Positions 34,074 through 43,849 are shown, counted from the first letter of the stretch. The stretch is DNA of 64,000 nt from Halodesulfovibrio marinisediminis DSM 17456 (GCF_900129975.1 NZ_FSRG01000003.1:422997-486996), one strand, 5' to 3'. Made by a program: numbers and translations. Notes: generated by a model not told the origin, from the letters alone.

Positions 34074-35882
34074 TTAGGAATCACATAAAACTGATACTGC
34101 ACATGCTCCCGGTCCACTGTAGCAACCGAGAACCGGAGATGCCTGTAGTTCAAATTCAACCTTGGCATGGAATTCTTTTTTGAGCATAGCTGCAAGACGT
34201 TTCGCTTTTTCAGGTGCTTCAACGTGGGTGATAGCAAAGCGAAGATTGGTTTTGCCTTTAACACGTTTTTTGAGCAGTTTGATAAGGCGTGCTTCTGAAT
34301 GACGAACACCAAAGCATTTTGCAGCAATACCGCATAGGCCTTCGTTGTTTGTATCAAACTCAAGTACTGGTTTGATATTAAGTAGCTTGGCGATGGCACC
34401 GATATTTTTGTTTAAACGGCCACCTCGAACAGCAAAGTCCACAGTGTCCATTGCAACAAGGACAAAAACATTGTCACGCATAGCTTCTACACGTTCTGCA
34501 ATCTCTTTTGCGCTTTTTCCTTGCTGGGCAAGTTTAGCAGCTTCAAGAATAACCAGACCGAGACCACCGGTAACGGTGTAGGTGTCTACTGCATGCGGAT
34601 CGTCGAGAATGGAAGCACCCATGTTTTTGGAAGACTGGAATGTGCCGCTATGTGCTGCCATAACATGGAGCGCAACGACTTCTTCGTAGTTAGCGTTTAA
34701 GGCTTCGTAGAGTGCTTTGTAATGCCCCGGAGAAGGCTGTGATGTTTTTACAGACTTGGATTCCGGAAGCATTTTATTAAATTCTTCAGTGGAGATATCC
34801 ACTTTATCCAGCATTTCCTTGTCATCCATGTACAGCTTGAGTGGTGCTACATGAATGTCATATTTTTTCAGCAACTCGTCTGGAAGGTCACAGGTGGAGT
34901 CGGTGAGAATGCCAGTGCGCTGTTCTTTAACGGTGAGAAGATTTCTGTGCTGCTCGAGCATGTCTTCTTTTTTCTGATGAGAAACTTCACCGTATTTATT
35001 CGCGATTTTGAAAACGGTTTCAGGTTCATTCGTATGAACATGAACGCGAACTTTAGTGGAAGTACCTGCAACAACAAGTGAGTCACCAAGTGCACCGATT
35101 TCTTCACGCAGGGAGTCACGGTCAATGTTTTCACCGGAAACCATGCACTCGGTACAGAAGGAGTATGTGAGGCTGTCAACAGCTACACGGTCATGCACGC
35201 CTTTGGAAGTTTCAGGAATGATGTTTTGTTCTTCCTGTCTATTTAGGCTGCCGCGTTCAGTAAATTCTACAATACCTTCGAGAAGGTATACAAAGCCCAG
35301 TGCGCCAGCATCAACTACGTCGGCTGCTTTTAAAGAAGCGAGTTTTTCTTTGGTAGAACGAACAGACTCTTTTGCATGCTCAAGGGAATCATACAAGAGG
35401 TCGTGGAAGTTGTTGTAGTTCTGATGGTTGGCAGAGAGGTGATCTGACCAGTCACGAATAACGGTGAGGATGGTTCCTTCTTTCGGCTCAGATATGGCTT
35501 CAAGAGCACGTCTAGATGCGTTTGAAGCTGCGTCAGAAAAATCTTTAAGAGTTACTCGCTGCAGACCTTTTACACCTTCAGAAAAACCGCAAAGGAATTG
35601 GGCAAGAATAACACCGGAGTTACCGCGGGCGCCGAGGAGAGCACTTTCCGCAATAATTTCACTCATTTTACCGATTGATTGGTCAAGGGCATTGGCAGAT
35701 TTTTTAACAACGTTATCCATTGTTCCTGCCATGTTGCTGCCAGTGTCTCCATCCGGTACAGGGAAGACATTAATGTCGTTCAGATGCCCGTGTTTTTCAA
35801 TGAGACGTTTCGCAGCTGCGTTTACAACGCGTTTAAAACGAATACCGTCTAAATATTGAATTCTTGTAGTTGATGCCTTCAA
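34074..35882 (-). CDS. DAK2-DegV fusion protein (FakA-FakB-like fatty acid kinase)
   Basis: This 602-aa protein joins two normally separate partners. Residues 1-~320 are FakA/YloV-like: a DhaL nucleotide-binding domain with INVFPVPDGDTGSNM (Asp44 and Asp46 for Mg-ATP) plus the FakA middle domain (SFCTECMVSG, RVHVHTNEPE). Residues ~322-602 are a DegV (FakB) fatty-acid-binding domain (GILTDSTCDLP, TSQPSPGHY, RGGRLNKNIG). The likely activity is phosphorylation of DegV-bound fatty acid for phospholipid synthesis. The start is TTG at 35882 with AAGGAG six bases upstream; the longer ORF to 36011 lacks one. It lacks the separate FakA C-terminal domain. Confidence 0.85.
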   Translation of the reverse strand: MKASTTRIQYLDGIRFKRVVNAAAKRLIEKHGHLNDINVFPVPDGDTGSNMAGTMDNVVKKSANALDQSIGKMSEIIAESALLGARGNSGVILAQFLCGFSEGVKGLQRVTLKDFSDAASNASRRALEAISEPKEGTILTVIRDWSDHLSANHQNYNNFHDLLYDSLEHAKESVRSTKEKLASLKAADVVDAGALGFVYLLEGIVEFTERGSLNRQEEQNIIPETSKGVHDRVAVDSLTYSFCTECMVSGENIDRDSLREEIGALGDSLVVAGTSTKVRVHVHTNEPETVFKIANKYGEVSHQKKEDMLEQHRNLLTVKEQRTGILTDSTCDLPDELLKKYDIHVAPLKLYMDDKEMLDKVDISTEEFNKMLPESKSVKTSQPSPGHYKALYEALNANYEEVVALHVMAAHSGTFQSSKNMGASILDDPHAVDTYTVTGGLGLVILEAAKLAQQGKSAKEIAERVEAMRDNVFVLVAMDTVDFAVRGGRLNKNIGAIAKLLNIKPVLEFDTNNEGLCGIAAKCFGVRHSEARLIKLLKKRVKGKTNLRFAITHVEAPEKAKRLAAMLKKEFHAKVEFELQASPVLGCYSGPGACAVSVLCDS

Positions 35883-36285
35883 GCTTATCTCCTTAAGCGG
35901 CCTAATAAAAAAGCGCATTAGCCACACTGCTATAATGGAGAAAAGCAATTTAAGCAAGGTGAACAGTGTCCACGTACGTAGAAAGTGGGTTTTATGGCTC
36001 CGAATTGTCACGATATCTGCCTAGTCACAGCTGGACATTATAGGTTCGATTGCATACATATAGTCGGTACTAGTCGAGAAGTGTCTTTTTTATAGTTTTG
36101 CAGGCTAAATATTGCTTTGCAGAATTTTTTACTCTGTCTTTTATTTCAGATTGTTAGGCTGGTGCGAATGTGAAACTGTACGGTAGATAATAGTGTTTGT
36201 CCCGTCAGTGAGCAAAGGGTAGTTCCTTTGCAGTGTTTTTTGTTGTTGATAATTGTTTTGTGATACATGAAGTCTGGAGGTTTTT
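35883..36285. other. Divergent upstream region of DAK2-DegV and glp genes
   Basis: This 400-base region holds no supported gene. Its right part has GCAAAGG (36212-36218) / CCTTTGC (36225-36231) followed by a T-rich tract near 36235-36240, a weak terminator-like hairpin about 45 bp before glpA. A glpA promoter must lie here, but no strong consensus was found. Confidence 0.5.
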
Positions 36286-37830
36286 TTGCAGACTCAAGTA
36301 CTGATTATCGGTGCAGGTGCAACTGGTACCGGTATTTTTCGAGACTTAGCCCTTAGGGGCGTAGAATGCATGCTTATTGAGCAGCGTGATGTGAACGCCG
36401 GTGCATCCGGTGGTAACCACGGCCTGCTTCACAGTGGTGCCCGTTATGTGTCCACTGACCCGCATTCTGCTAACGAGTGTAAAGTTGAAGGGGATATCAT
36501 CAAAGAATTCGCCCCTCACTGCATTGAAAATACAGGCGGTTTGTTTGTAGCAGTGAAAGGTGATGATGAAGAGTACATCAACCAGTTCCCTATCAACTGT
36601 GAAAAAGCTGGAGTGCCATGCAGGGAAGTAAGCCCTGAAGAAGCATTGGAACTCGAGCCTAACCTTAACCCTGATGTGATCGCTGCTTATGAAGTTGAAG
36701 ACGCATCAATCGATCCGTTTAAGCTCTCTTTGGAAAACGTTGCAGACGCTGAAGCACACGGGGGTGTGTACAAGCGCTACATGAAGTTGCTTGGTTTCAA
36801 AAAAGAAGGCGGAAAAATTACCGGCGCCCGCGTGGTTAATACCCGTACCGGTAAAGAGTCTGTTATTGAAGCTGAACAGTATGTAAACGCAACCGGAGCA
36901 TGGGCTGCTAACGTCGCAGAAATGGCAGGTGCTAACATTCGCATGACATATGCAAAAGGTAGCCTGCTTGTAACCCTTTCTCGACTGAACCATCGTGTAA
37001 TTAACCGACTGCGTCCTCCGGGAGACGGTGATATTCTCGTTCCTGGCGGTACGGTTTCTGTTTTAGGTACCACTTCTGTTCGTGTTGAAGATCTTGATAA
37101 CGTGGCTCCATCCATCGACGAGATCAACCGCAACATTGATCAGGGCGCCCAGATGGTACCTGTTTTAGATACCTGCCGTTATGTTCGTGCCTATGCAGGC
37201 GTTCGTCCGCTTGTGCAGCTTGGTGATGCTTCCAGTGACCGTGCTGCAAGCCGCGGCTATGCATTGCTTAGTCATGAAGAAGAAAATCTTGAGAATTTTA
37301 TCACCATCACTGGTGGTAAACTCACAACCTACCGCCTTATGGCAGAACGTTGCGCTGACCTTGTTTGTAACCGACTTAAGGTTGACGCACCTTGTCTCAC
37401 CCGCGGTACTGTCCTTCCTGATTATGTTCAGACTGAATGGGCGGAGCCTTCCATTCTCACTAAACGCGAGTGGATGCGTCGTCACAATTCAGAAGACTAC
37501 CTCCTTTGCGAATGTGAAATCGTACCTAAGAGTGCTGTTGACACTATTCTTGATTCTTTCGGTGAGGGCGAAAAGCCTGGTATTCAGGCTGTCGGCCTGC
37601 GTAGCCGTGTGGGTAAAGGCTCTTGTCAGGGCGCATTCTGTGGTGCTCGTATTGCTGCTCACATGTACGATCGAGACCTCTTTAAAGGTAACGAAGGTGT
37701 AGAGAGCATGCGTGATTTCCTTTCCAAACGTTGGAAAGGTCAGCGTCCTATTTTGTGGGATGCTCAGTTCAATCAGGCAGAACTTAAAGAAGCACTGTAC
37801 TTCGGTCTTCTTAATCTGGAAATGGATTAG
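36286..37830 (+). CDS. glpA: Anaerobic glycerol-3-phosphate dehydrogenase subunit A
   Basis: This 514-aa FAD enzyme oxidises glycerol-3-phosphate to DHAP. It has the FAD Rossmann motif GAGATG (9-14), SGGNHGLLHSGARY, and a C-terminal BFD-like [2Fe-2S] domain with C408-x-C410 and C447-x4-C452 (GSCQGAFCG). The start is TTG at 36286 with TGGAGG nearby; no in-frame ATG lies upstream. glpB begins 8 bp after the stop. The third subunit gene glpC does not follow; glpK does. Confidence 0.92.
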   Translation: MQTQVLIIGAGATGTGIFRDLALRGVECMLIEQRDVNAGASGGNHGLLHSGARYVSTDPHSANECKVEGDIIKEFAPHCIENTGGLFVAVKGDDEEYINQFPINCEKAGVPCREVSPEEALELEPNLNPDVIAAYEVEDASIDPFKLSLENVADAEAHGGVYKRYMKLLGFKKEGGKITGARVVNTRTGKESVIEAEQYVNATGAWAANVAEMAGANIRMTYAKGSLLVTLSRLNHRVINRLRPPGDGDILVPGGTVSVLGTTSVRVEDLDNVAPSIDEINRNIDQGAQMVPVLDTCRYVRAYAGVRPLVQLGDASSDRAASRGYALLSHEEENLENFITITGGKLTTYRLMAERCADLVCNRLKVDAPCLTRGTVLPDYVQTEWAEPSILTKREWMRRHNSEDYLLCECEIVPKSAVDTILDSFGEGEKPGIQAVGLRSRVGKGSCQGAFCGARIAAHMYDRDLFKGNEGVESMRDFLSKRWKGQRPILWDAQFNQAELKEALYFGLLNLEMD

Positions 37831-37838
37831 AGGGTGAT

Positions 37839-39122
37839 ATGAGCAACTTGCCAGTCACTGAACGTGATCTTTTTGTAGTAGGTACCGGTATTGCTGGTAT
37901 GTCCGCTGCTGTGTATGCAGCAAACCGCGGACTGTCTGTTACTCAGGCAGGCAGCACCGGTGAAATTGTATTTTCCAGCGGCTTATTCGACGTAATGGCC
38001 GTTCATCCTGTTGAAGAAAAAAAGCTTTGGGATAACCCTTGGGAAGCAATGGCAGCAGTTTCTGCCGATATGCCGAACCATCCTTACGCACATGTAACCC
38101 GTGAAGATGTAGAAAAGGCGTATGGCGAACTGTTCGATTTCCTTTCTAAATTCGGTCTTGAATACCGTATGGAGAAAGATGCGAACAGCAAAGTGCTTAC
38201 CCCGATCGGTACAGAGAAAACCACTTGGGCTGTTCCTGCTACCATGTGGGCAGGTGTAGAAGCTTTCAAAAACAATGCTTCGACATTGCTGATTGACTTC
38301 GAAGGTCTTCGTGAATTCAGCGCAAAACAGGTAGCCACCACCATTGGTGATAAGTGGTCTAACCTTAAAACAATGCGCCTGACATTCCCGGATTCTGCAT
38401 CTATGAAGCCTATTCTTACAGGTATAATGGCTCAGTCCATGGAGCTGAAAGAAACCCGTGAAAAGCTGTATGACCTTATCAAGCCGCACCTTGATGGTGT
38501 AGAGGCTGTCGGTGTGCCTGCAATTCTGGGTATCTACACAGCAGATGAAATTCTGGAAGAAATGGAAAAAGAGCTTGGCGTAAAAGTTTTCGAACTCCCG
38601 ACGTTACCGGCTTCCGTACCGGGTATGCGCCTTAAAAGCCTTTTTGAAGGAAGAATTAGTACCTTAGGTGTTGATTTAAAGTTACAAAATAAGGTATTTT
38701 CCATAACCCCACTCGAAGATGGTCGCTATGAAGTGACCTTCGGTGTACAAGCACCTACCGAAAAAGTGGTTGCCAAAGGTGTTGTGCTTGCCACCGGTCG
38801 ATTCCTCGGCGGCGGACTGTTTGCTGACAGACATCACATTGTGGAGACTGTGATGGGCCTGCCAGTATCTCAGCCGGCTGACCGTGAAGAGTGGCATCGA
38901 ACCGACCTTCTTGACCCTCGTGGACACAAAGTAAGTTCCGCAGGTGTAGAGGTCGATTCTTCGTTCCGTCCAGTTGATGAAAACGGAGAGGTTGTACACG
39001 AGCGTGTATTCGCTGTCGGCTCTCTGTTGGCTCATCAGGACTGGATGCGAATGAAATGTGGAACTGGCATTGCGGTTGCTAGTTCACTCCGTGCTGTTGA
39101 AGCGTTTGTTGCTCAGCAGTAG
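37839..39122 (+). CDS. glpB: Anaerobic glycerol-3-phosphate dehydrogenase subunit B
   Basis: This 427-aa GlpB-family flavoprotein has an N-terminal dinucleotide-binding segment (LFVVGTGIAGMSAAVYAANR) and GVVLATGRFLGGGLFADRH near residue 310. In the known complex it links GlpA to the membrane subunit GlpC and the quinone pool. It is coupled to glpA by close spacing with AGGGTG as ribosome binding site. Confidence 0.9.
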   Translation: MSNLPVTERDLFVVGTGIAGMSAAVYAANRGLSVTQAGSTGEIVFSSGLFDVMAVHPVEEKKLWDNPWEAMAAVSADMPNHPYAHVTREDVEKAYGELFDFLSKFGLEYRMEKDANSKVLTPIGTEKTTWAVPATMWAGVEAFKNNASTLLIDFEGLREFSAKQVATTIGDKWSNLKTMRLTFPDSASMKPILTGIMAQSMELKETREKLYDLIKPHLDGVEAVGVPAILGIYTADEILEEMEKELGVKVFELPTLPASVPGMRLKSLFEGRISTLGVDLKLQNKVFSITPLEDGRYEVTFGVQAPTEKVVAKGVVLATGRFLGGGLFADRHHIVETVMGLPVSQPADREEWHRTDLLDPRGHKVSSAGVEVDSSFRPVDENGEVVHERVFAVGSLLAHQDWMRMKCGTGIAVASSLRAVEAFVAQQ

Positions 39123-39183
39123 GCTTACTGTTTAAGCATTAATCAGTTTATTGTTAGCCTTACCTTAAAAGTGGAGGATCACT

Positions 39184-40695
39184 ATGGCTAAGTACATTGG
39201 CGCTGTTGACCAGGGAACTACAAGCTCACGTTTTATTATTTTTGACAAGAAAGGCCGCATTGTCGGCATGGATCAGAAAGAACATGAGCAGATTTTCCCT
39301 AAACCAGGCTGGGTAGAGCATAACCCAATGGAAATCTGGGAAAATACCCAGGAAGTAATTCAGGGTGCTTTAAAGAAAGCCGGCCTTAAAGGTTCCGACA
39401 TCGCTGCTATCGGTATTACCAACCAGCGTGAAACTACCGTTATCTGGGACCGCAAAACTGGTAAGCCTTTCTATAATGCAATTGTTTGGCAGTGCACCCG
39501 TACTGACAAGATTTGTAAAGAATTGATGGCTGAAGGCGGTCAGGATCGTTTCCGTGAAAAAACCGGTCTCCCGATTGCGACTTACTTCTCTGGTCCAAAG
39601 ATGAAATGGATCATGGATAACGTACCGGGTGTGCGAGCTGCTGCTCGTAACGGCGATGCTCTCATCGGCACAATGGAAACTTGGATCATCTGGAACCTTA
39701 CTGGTGGCGCAAAAGGCGGCGCACATGTAACTGACGTATCCAACGCTTCCCGTACTATGCTCATGGATCTCGCAACCCTCCAGTGGGATAAAGAAATCCT
39801 TGATATCATGGATGTTCCTGAAGCAGCTCTTCCACGTATCGTGTCTTCTTCTGACAACGAAACATGGGGTTCTACTGATGAACATGGTCCTCTTGGCGCA
39901 CGTGTACCTGTTTGTGGCGCTCTTGGTGACCAGCAGGCTGCACTTGTTGGTCAGGCTTGCTTTGATACTGGTGAAGCGAAAAACACATACGGTACCGGCT
40001 GCTTTATGCTTCTTAACACCGGTACTAAACCAATCCAGTCTAAACAGGGCCTTCTCACTACCGTTGGCTACAAGTTTGGTAATGAAGAAACTGTATACTG
40101 CCTGGAAGGCTCTATTGCTATTGCAGGTGCTCTCATCCAGTGGCTGCGTGACAACCTTAATCTCATCAGCGCAGCACCTGAAGTTGAAGAACTTGCTAAG
40201 TCCGTGGAAGATAACGGCGACGTTTATGTTGTTCCTGCATTCCAGGGCTTGTTTGCTCCGTACTGGCGTTCTGACGCTCGCGGCGTAATCGCAGGTCTCA
40301 CCCGCTTTGCAAACAAAGGCCATATTGCTCGTGCTTGTCTTGAAGCTGTTGCTTATCAGACTCGCGACGTTATCGAAGCAATGAACAAAGACTCTGGCGT
40401 TGACCTTACTACCCTCAAAGTTGACGGTGGCATGGTAATGAATGAACTGCTCATGCAGTTCCAGTCCGATTGTCTCTGCGTACCTGTTATTCGTCCTCAG
40501 GTTACTGAAACAACATGCCTTGGTGCTGCATATGCAGCTGGCCTTGCAGTTGGTTACTGGTCTAGTATTGACGATCTTCGTTCTAACTGGGCTGTTGATA
40601 AAACCTGGGATCCGCAGCTCGGCAAAGAAGAGCGTGAAAAAGGATACGCTGGTTGGAAAAAAGCTATTGAGCGTACTTTCAACTGGGTTGACTAG
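39184..40695 (+). CDS. glpK: Glycerol kinase
   Basis: This 503-aa FGGY kinase phosphorylates glycerol to glycerol-3-phosphate, the substrate of GlpAB. It has the N-terminal [26 protein letters not shown], and FGGY signatures ([27 protein letters not shown]). Length is typical. GGAGG lies six bases before the ATG. Codon use is biased toward the kind seen in highly expressed genes here (for example many GGT, CGT, AAC). A 454-codon antisense ORF lies inside it and is a by-product of that bias. Confidence 0.96.
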   Translation: MAKYIGAVDQGTTSSRFIIFDKKGRIVGMDQKEHEQIFPKPGWVEHNPMEIWENTQEVIQGALKKAGLKGSDIAAIGITNQRETTVIWDRKTGKPFYNAIVWQCTRTDKICKELMAEGGQDRFREKTGLPIATYFSGPKMKWIMDNVPGVRAAARNGDALIGTMETWIIWNLTGGAKGGAHVTDVSNASRTMLMDLATLQWDKEILDIMDVPEAALPRIVSSSDNETWGSTDEHGPLGARVPVCGALGDQQAALVGQACFDTGEAKNTYGTGCFMLLNTGTKPIQSKQGLLTTVGYKFGNEETVYCLEGSIAIAGALIQWLRDNLNLISAAPEVEELAKSVEDNGDVYVVPAFQGLFAPYWRSDARGVIAGLTRFANKGHIARACLEAVAYQTRDVIEAMNKDSGVDLTTLKVDGGMVMNELLMQFQSDCLCVPVIRPQVTETTCLGAAYAAGLAVGYWSSIDDLRSNWAVDKTWDPQLGKEEREKGYAGWKKAIERTFNWVD

Positions 40696-40720
40696 TCTTA
40701 GTTCATCTTCTGTAATTACA

Positions 40721-40755
40721 AGCGCACAGAGCACATGCTCTGTGCGCTTTTTTTA
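40721..40755 (+). terminator. Terminator of glpABK
   Basis: The strong stem AGCGCACAGAGC / GCTCTGTGCGCT is followed by T7. Confidence 0.95.
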
Positions 40756-40828
40756 TGTCCGCTCACAAGGTAATAACAGAATAATTCCCTTTACATGGTA
40801 CAGTAGAACGTAACGTAGGAGGCACGTT

Positions 40829-41359
40829 ATGGGCTTAATGAATGGGAAAAAAGTTTTAATGTTCGTGGAAGATCTGTTTGAAGATCTCGAACTCATGTAT
40901 CCAAAACTACGCCTCATTGAAGAGGGGGCGGCAGTAGTTCTTGCCGGAAAGAATACGGACACTGTATACAGAGGGTACCATGGATATCCTGTTAAGGCGG
41001 ATATTCGACTTACAGATGTAAATCCTAATAATTTCGATATATTGGTTATACCTGGTGGTTTTGCTCCGGATAAGTTGCGTCGTTGTATGGATGTTAAGAG
41101 TATAACGCGGGCAATGCATGAACGTGGGAAGATCATAGCGTTCATATGTCATGGTGGATGGATTCCAATTTCTGCCGGTATTCTAAATGGGTATACATGT
41201 ACCTCAACACGCGGCATCACAGATGATCTGGAAAACGCAGGAGCCAAATGGGTGAACGAACCCGTTGTGATAGACCGTAATCTTATAAGCAGTAGAGCAC
41301 CGGATGATCTCCCTGCATTTTGCAGAGCCATTATTCAGTGCAGTAGCAATCAGGACTAA
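40829..41359 (+). CDS. DJ-1/PfpI-family protein
   Basis: This 176-aa protein has the PfpI/DJ-1 fold pattern. ILVIPGGFAPDKLR is followed by the nucleophile elbow FICHGGW (C107-H108), and an acidic residue near the start (MFVEDLFEDLE) completes the set. Members act as cysteine peptidases, deglycases or stress chaperones. The exact activity cannot be read from sequence. GTAGGAGG precedes the ATG. It is monocistronic. Confidence 0.88.
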   Translation: MGLMNGKKVLMFVEDLFEDLELMYPKLRLIEEGAAVVLAGKNTDTVYRGYHGYPVKADIRLTDVNPNNFDILVIPGGFAPDKLRRCMDVKSITRAMHERGKIIAFICHGGWIPISAGILNGYTCTSTRGITDDLENAGAKWVNEPVVIDRNLISSRAPDDLPAFCRAIIQCSSNQD

Positions 41360-41370
41360 TTGAAATAGAC

Positions 41371-41408
41371 AAAAAAGTCCCCTGACACCTAGGTCGGGGG
41401 ACTTTTTA
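41371..41408. terminator. Bidirectional terminator
   Basis: The stem AAAAGTCCCC / GGGGACTTTT, with further inner pairing (TGAC/GGTC), has T and A runs on the two sides. It lies between the convergent DJ-1 and MFS genes. Confidence 0.88.
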
Positions 41409-41438
41409 TATGCATAGATTAGCGGTTGGGTGTTGAAG

Positions 41439-42611
41439 TTAGTTCTGAGTGTGTGCGTCTGAGGGACAATTTAATGCCAGAAAAAACATGACTGCACCGA
41501 CAAGTGTAGCGCTGTAGAAGACGGAAGAAATACCACCAAAAAGTAGAGGGAGTGAAAAGAGTGGTGGGCTTATTGTTTGTGCAAGTCGCAGCACTGTACC
41601 ATTTACAGCCATGACAGCTCCGCGTTTTTCGATGGAAGCAATGCCGGTGAGTTTTGCTGCAAGGTTTGGAAAGGATAGCCCTTGCCCCATGCCGAAGAAT
41701 CCAACAGGAATAGCAAGTAGCCAAAAATTGCTAGGTATAGGCATGGTAACCATTGCAGCAGAGAAAAAGACAGCAGCAAAACATAGCATGGTGCGAACCG
41801 GTATTATTCTACGTAAGCGTCCTAGTTGTGAGGCTGCAGCACCTGTAAATACGGAAGATATAGCGAACAGTAAACCGATACGGGACGGGCTTGCGTTAAA
41901 GACGGTGTCCGAAAGGATAGGCACATAGGTGATGATCGGGCCGTAAAGGATTGTGAAAGTACATAGTGTCATTCCAAAGAGGACAAGCGCTCTTTTTGAT
42001 GAAACAATTTGAGCTGTCTTTTTAAAGTAACTTGTGATGGTCTCTTTTGATTTCGGATTTGGTATGTCTAAGTAGATTGCACAGAGTACCGCAAGTGGCA
42101 GCGCTAAGAGTGGAAGCATGAATGGATATTGCCAGCCAAGTTCTCCAAGCAGGCCCCCGATGAAAGGGAAAAGTGCAGTTCCAAGACTGAGTACAGTTGC
42201 GTTGTAGCCCATGACCTCAAGGCGTCTCTGGCCAGAGTACAGGTCGCCTGTGATGGTTGTGTAAAGCAGGCTGATTGGTGCTACTCCAATACCTTGCAAT
42301 ACTCGTAGGAAAAGAATGAGTTGATAGTCTGTAGTCAACGAGCATGAAAAACCAGCGATCCCAAAGAGTATGAGTGACGGAATGAGCACAGCCTTTCTAC
42401 CGTATCTGTCGGCTAGGATTCCAGCAAATGGCGTAAGAAAAATACCAGGAAGGGTAAAGCTTGTGAGAAGCAAACCGATCTGTGAATCTGGAATATTCAA
42501 GGAACGTCCAGCACTTGGCAGTACTGGAAGGATACTGGAAACACCCATAACGACGAAGAGGGTGATGCCAAAGAGCAGGAGTAAGTTTTTGTCTTTAAAG
42601 AGGTTTTTCAT
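41439..42611 (-). CDS. MFS transporter, probable drug:proton antiporter type
   Basis: This 390-aa protein has about 12 hydrophobic segments and the MFS loop 2-3 signature (GILADRYGRKAVLIPSL, about residues 62-78). The PGIFLTPFAG and QGIGVAPISLL segments are typical of drug-efflux MFS. The substrate is unknown. The ATG at 42611 is preferred over the ORF extension to 42677 because hydrophobic TM1 begins soon after. No good ribosome binding site is visible. Confidence 0.85.
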   Translation of the reverse strand: MKNLFKDKNLLLLFGITLFVVMGVSSILPVLPSAGRSLNIPDSQIGLLLTSFTLPGIFLTPFAGILADRYGRKAVLIPSLILFGIAGFSCSLTTDYQLILFLRVLQGIGVAPISLLYTTITGDLYSGQRRLEVMGYNATVLSLGTALFPFIGGLLGELGWQYPFMLPLLALPLAVLCAIYLDIPNPKSKETITSYFKKTAQIVSSKRALVLFGMTLCTFTILYGPIITYVPILSDTVFNASPSRIGLLFAISSVFTGAAASQLGRLRRIIPVRTMLCFAAVFFSAAMVTMPIPSNFWLLAIPVGFFGMGQGLSFPNLAAKLTGIASIEKRGAVMAVNGTVLRLAQTISPPLFSLPLLFGGISSVFYSATLVGAVMFFLALNCPSDAHTQN

Positions 42612-42808
42612 GCAGTGCTCGTGGGTGAAAAATAATGAATGCCAGACTTGTTTAGTTGTTGCGATACGTAAGGTCAAGGAACACTACAGACTCTGGAAAA
42701 TTGTTGGTACTGTGTGGGCTTGCCTGCGTGAACCTCCTTTTAGAGTTGCATCCCTTGTTATTCCTATATAATGTGTAGCTTGTGGGTGGGAATAGAGGAG
42801 ATATATGT

Positions 42809-42961
42809 ATGGAAAAGAAGGTTCGATGCCCCTATTGCGGTAAAGTGTTTCGGTGCAGAATTCGTTCTATTAGTGGTGAAGGACGTGTTATCGATTTGAC
42901 TTGCCCATATTGTAAGGAACAGTTGATCTTAAAGACAGATATGATAACTGAAGCAAGTTAG
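42809..42961 (+). CDS. 50-aa zinc-ribbon protein
   Basis: This short ORF encodes two CPYC knuckles (residues 7-10 and 32-35) about 22 residues apart: VRCPYCGKVFRCRIR, then IDLTCPYCKEQLI. That is a rubredoxin-like zinc-ribbon layout. GAGGAG (42795-42800) lies eight bases before the ATG at 42809, and a terminator follows, so expression is likely. Function is unknown; such mini-ribbons often bind nucleic acid or proteins. Confidence 0.8.
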   Translation: MEKKVRCPYCGKVFRCRIRSISGEGRVIDLTCPYCKEQLILKTDMITEAS

Positions 42962-42992
42962 TTACTGTTTTTTATTATTTGATCTTACAAGC

Positions 42993-43026
42993 AAAACGCC
43001 TCTGAAAAACTCAGAGGCGTTTTGTT
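42993..43026. terminator. Terminator between zinc-ribbon gene and 3D-domain gene
   Basis: A perfect 10-bp stem ACGCCTCTGA / TCAGAGGCGT has TTTTGTTTT on the plus side and A-rich sequence on the other, so it can act both ways. Confidence 0.88.
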
Positions 43027-43066
43027 TTATATACCCGATGCGTTCAGTAGGGCGTATGAACGTGGG

Positions 43067-43669
43067 TCAGTTCGTGCGTCTGCAAAGGTCTTCCGAAGCC
43101 AGAAGAAAGTCTTTATGCGGAGTGGGATACAATTGGGTATAGGTTTTATCTGAAATTGGTGGAGAATTGAGCAGATAAGCCTCTAGATTTCTTCTGCCGA
43201 ATGAAAGAGCCTGAGTTGTTTCAGGCATAAAAACATCAATTTGATTTTTTTTGCGTTTTGCCATTAGGTCTTCAATGGTGAATACGCCAAGTGACTTGAT
43301 GTATACTTTTTTCCCGAATGTCCAACCCTTCGCAAAAAGGTCACGGGATACGGCAATAATACCAGGGCGAACTTTTGTATTAGATGCTGTGATGAACGGT
43401 GTGGAGTCAGTTTCGATGCTTCGCGGGCTATAGGCAGTAACTTTAACAACTCGTTTTGCACGTGAATCGTGTAAGGATTGCTGTGTCCTGCGTCCTATTT
43501 CAAGGGCTAATTCTGATTGAACTGAGTTGTTGCGCAGCACTACTTGCATGGCATGAAGTTCTTGATTCTGTGAATCAATTAACTGCCTGAGTTGCTGTAT
43601 CTCACGTTGGTGCTGAATGAAAAAAGCTCCAGCAGCAAGGAAAAGAAGTAAGTATATACCGTTTTTCAT
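43067..43669 (-). CDS. Membrane-anchored 3D-domain (Asp-triad, RlpA/MltA-like barrel) protein
   Basis: This 200-aa protein has an N-terminal membrane anchor (residues 4-19), a coiled-coil stalk (about 20-60) and a double-psi beta-barrel of the 3D type. The barrel runs from VTAYSPRSIETDSTP through ASNTKVRPGIIAVS to VFTIEDLMAKRKKNQIDVFM, with the three Asp of the family. Such domains occur in cell-wall lytic enzymes and resuscitation-promoting proteins. Its peptidoglycan role here is inference. The ATG at 43669 lacks a strong ribosome binding site. Confidence 0.75.
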   Translation of the reverse strand: MKNGIYLLLFLAAGAFFIQHQREIQQLRQLIDSQNQELHAMQVVLRNNSVQSELALEIGRRTQQSLHDSRAKRVVKVTAYSPRSIETDSTPFITASNTKVRPGIIAVSRDLFAKGWTFGKKVYIKSLGVFTIEDLMAKRKKNQIDVFMPETTQALSFGRRNLEAYLLNSPPISDKTYTQLYPTPHKDFLLASEDLCRRTN

Positions 43670-43835
43670 AATTACCCATGCCGATAAATGTATAGTGTCG
43701 AGTATCTACTATACAATAGAAACAATATTGGGCAATAATCTTTTACGTTAAACTGTGTATACTAAGTCGAATTAACGTCGCTAATTTATTGTCTTAATGG
43801 GAATGTTTTTTGTTGTAGTATATGGTCCCCACAGG
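43670..43835. other. Intergenic region left of an orphan small transcript
   Basis: This A+T-rich sequence holds no supported gene. A plus-strand promoter for the small unit at 43850 is expected here. TAGTAT near 43817 is a possible -10, but no good -35 is seen. Confidence 0.4.
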
Positions 43836-43849
43836 ATGAGGAGTTTGTG

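Noticed and set aside
37983-38489. 168-codon minus-strand ORF inside glpB
   Set aside because: It is a shadow of glpB with no start signal of its own.
39370-40734. 454-codon minus-strand ORF lying inside glpK
   Set aside because: glpK is a clear full-length glycerol kinase; the antisense frame is open because of its biased codon use, has no ribosome binding site and no recognisable domain.
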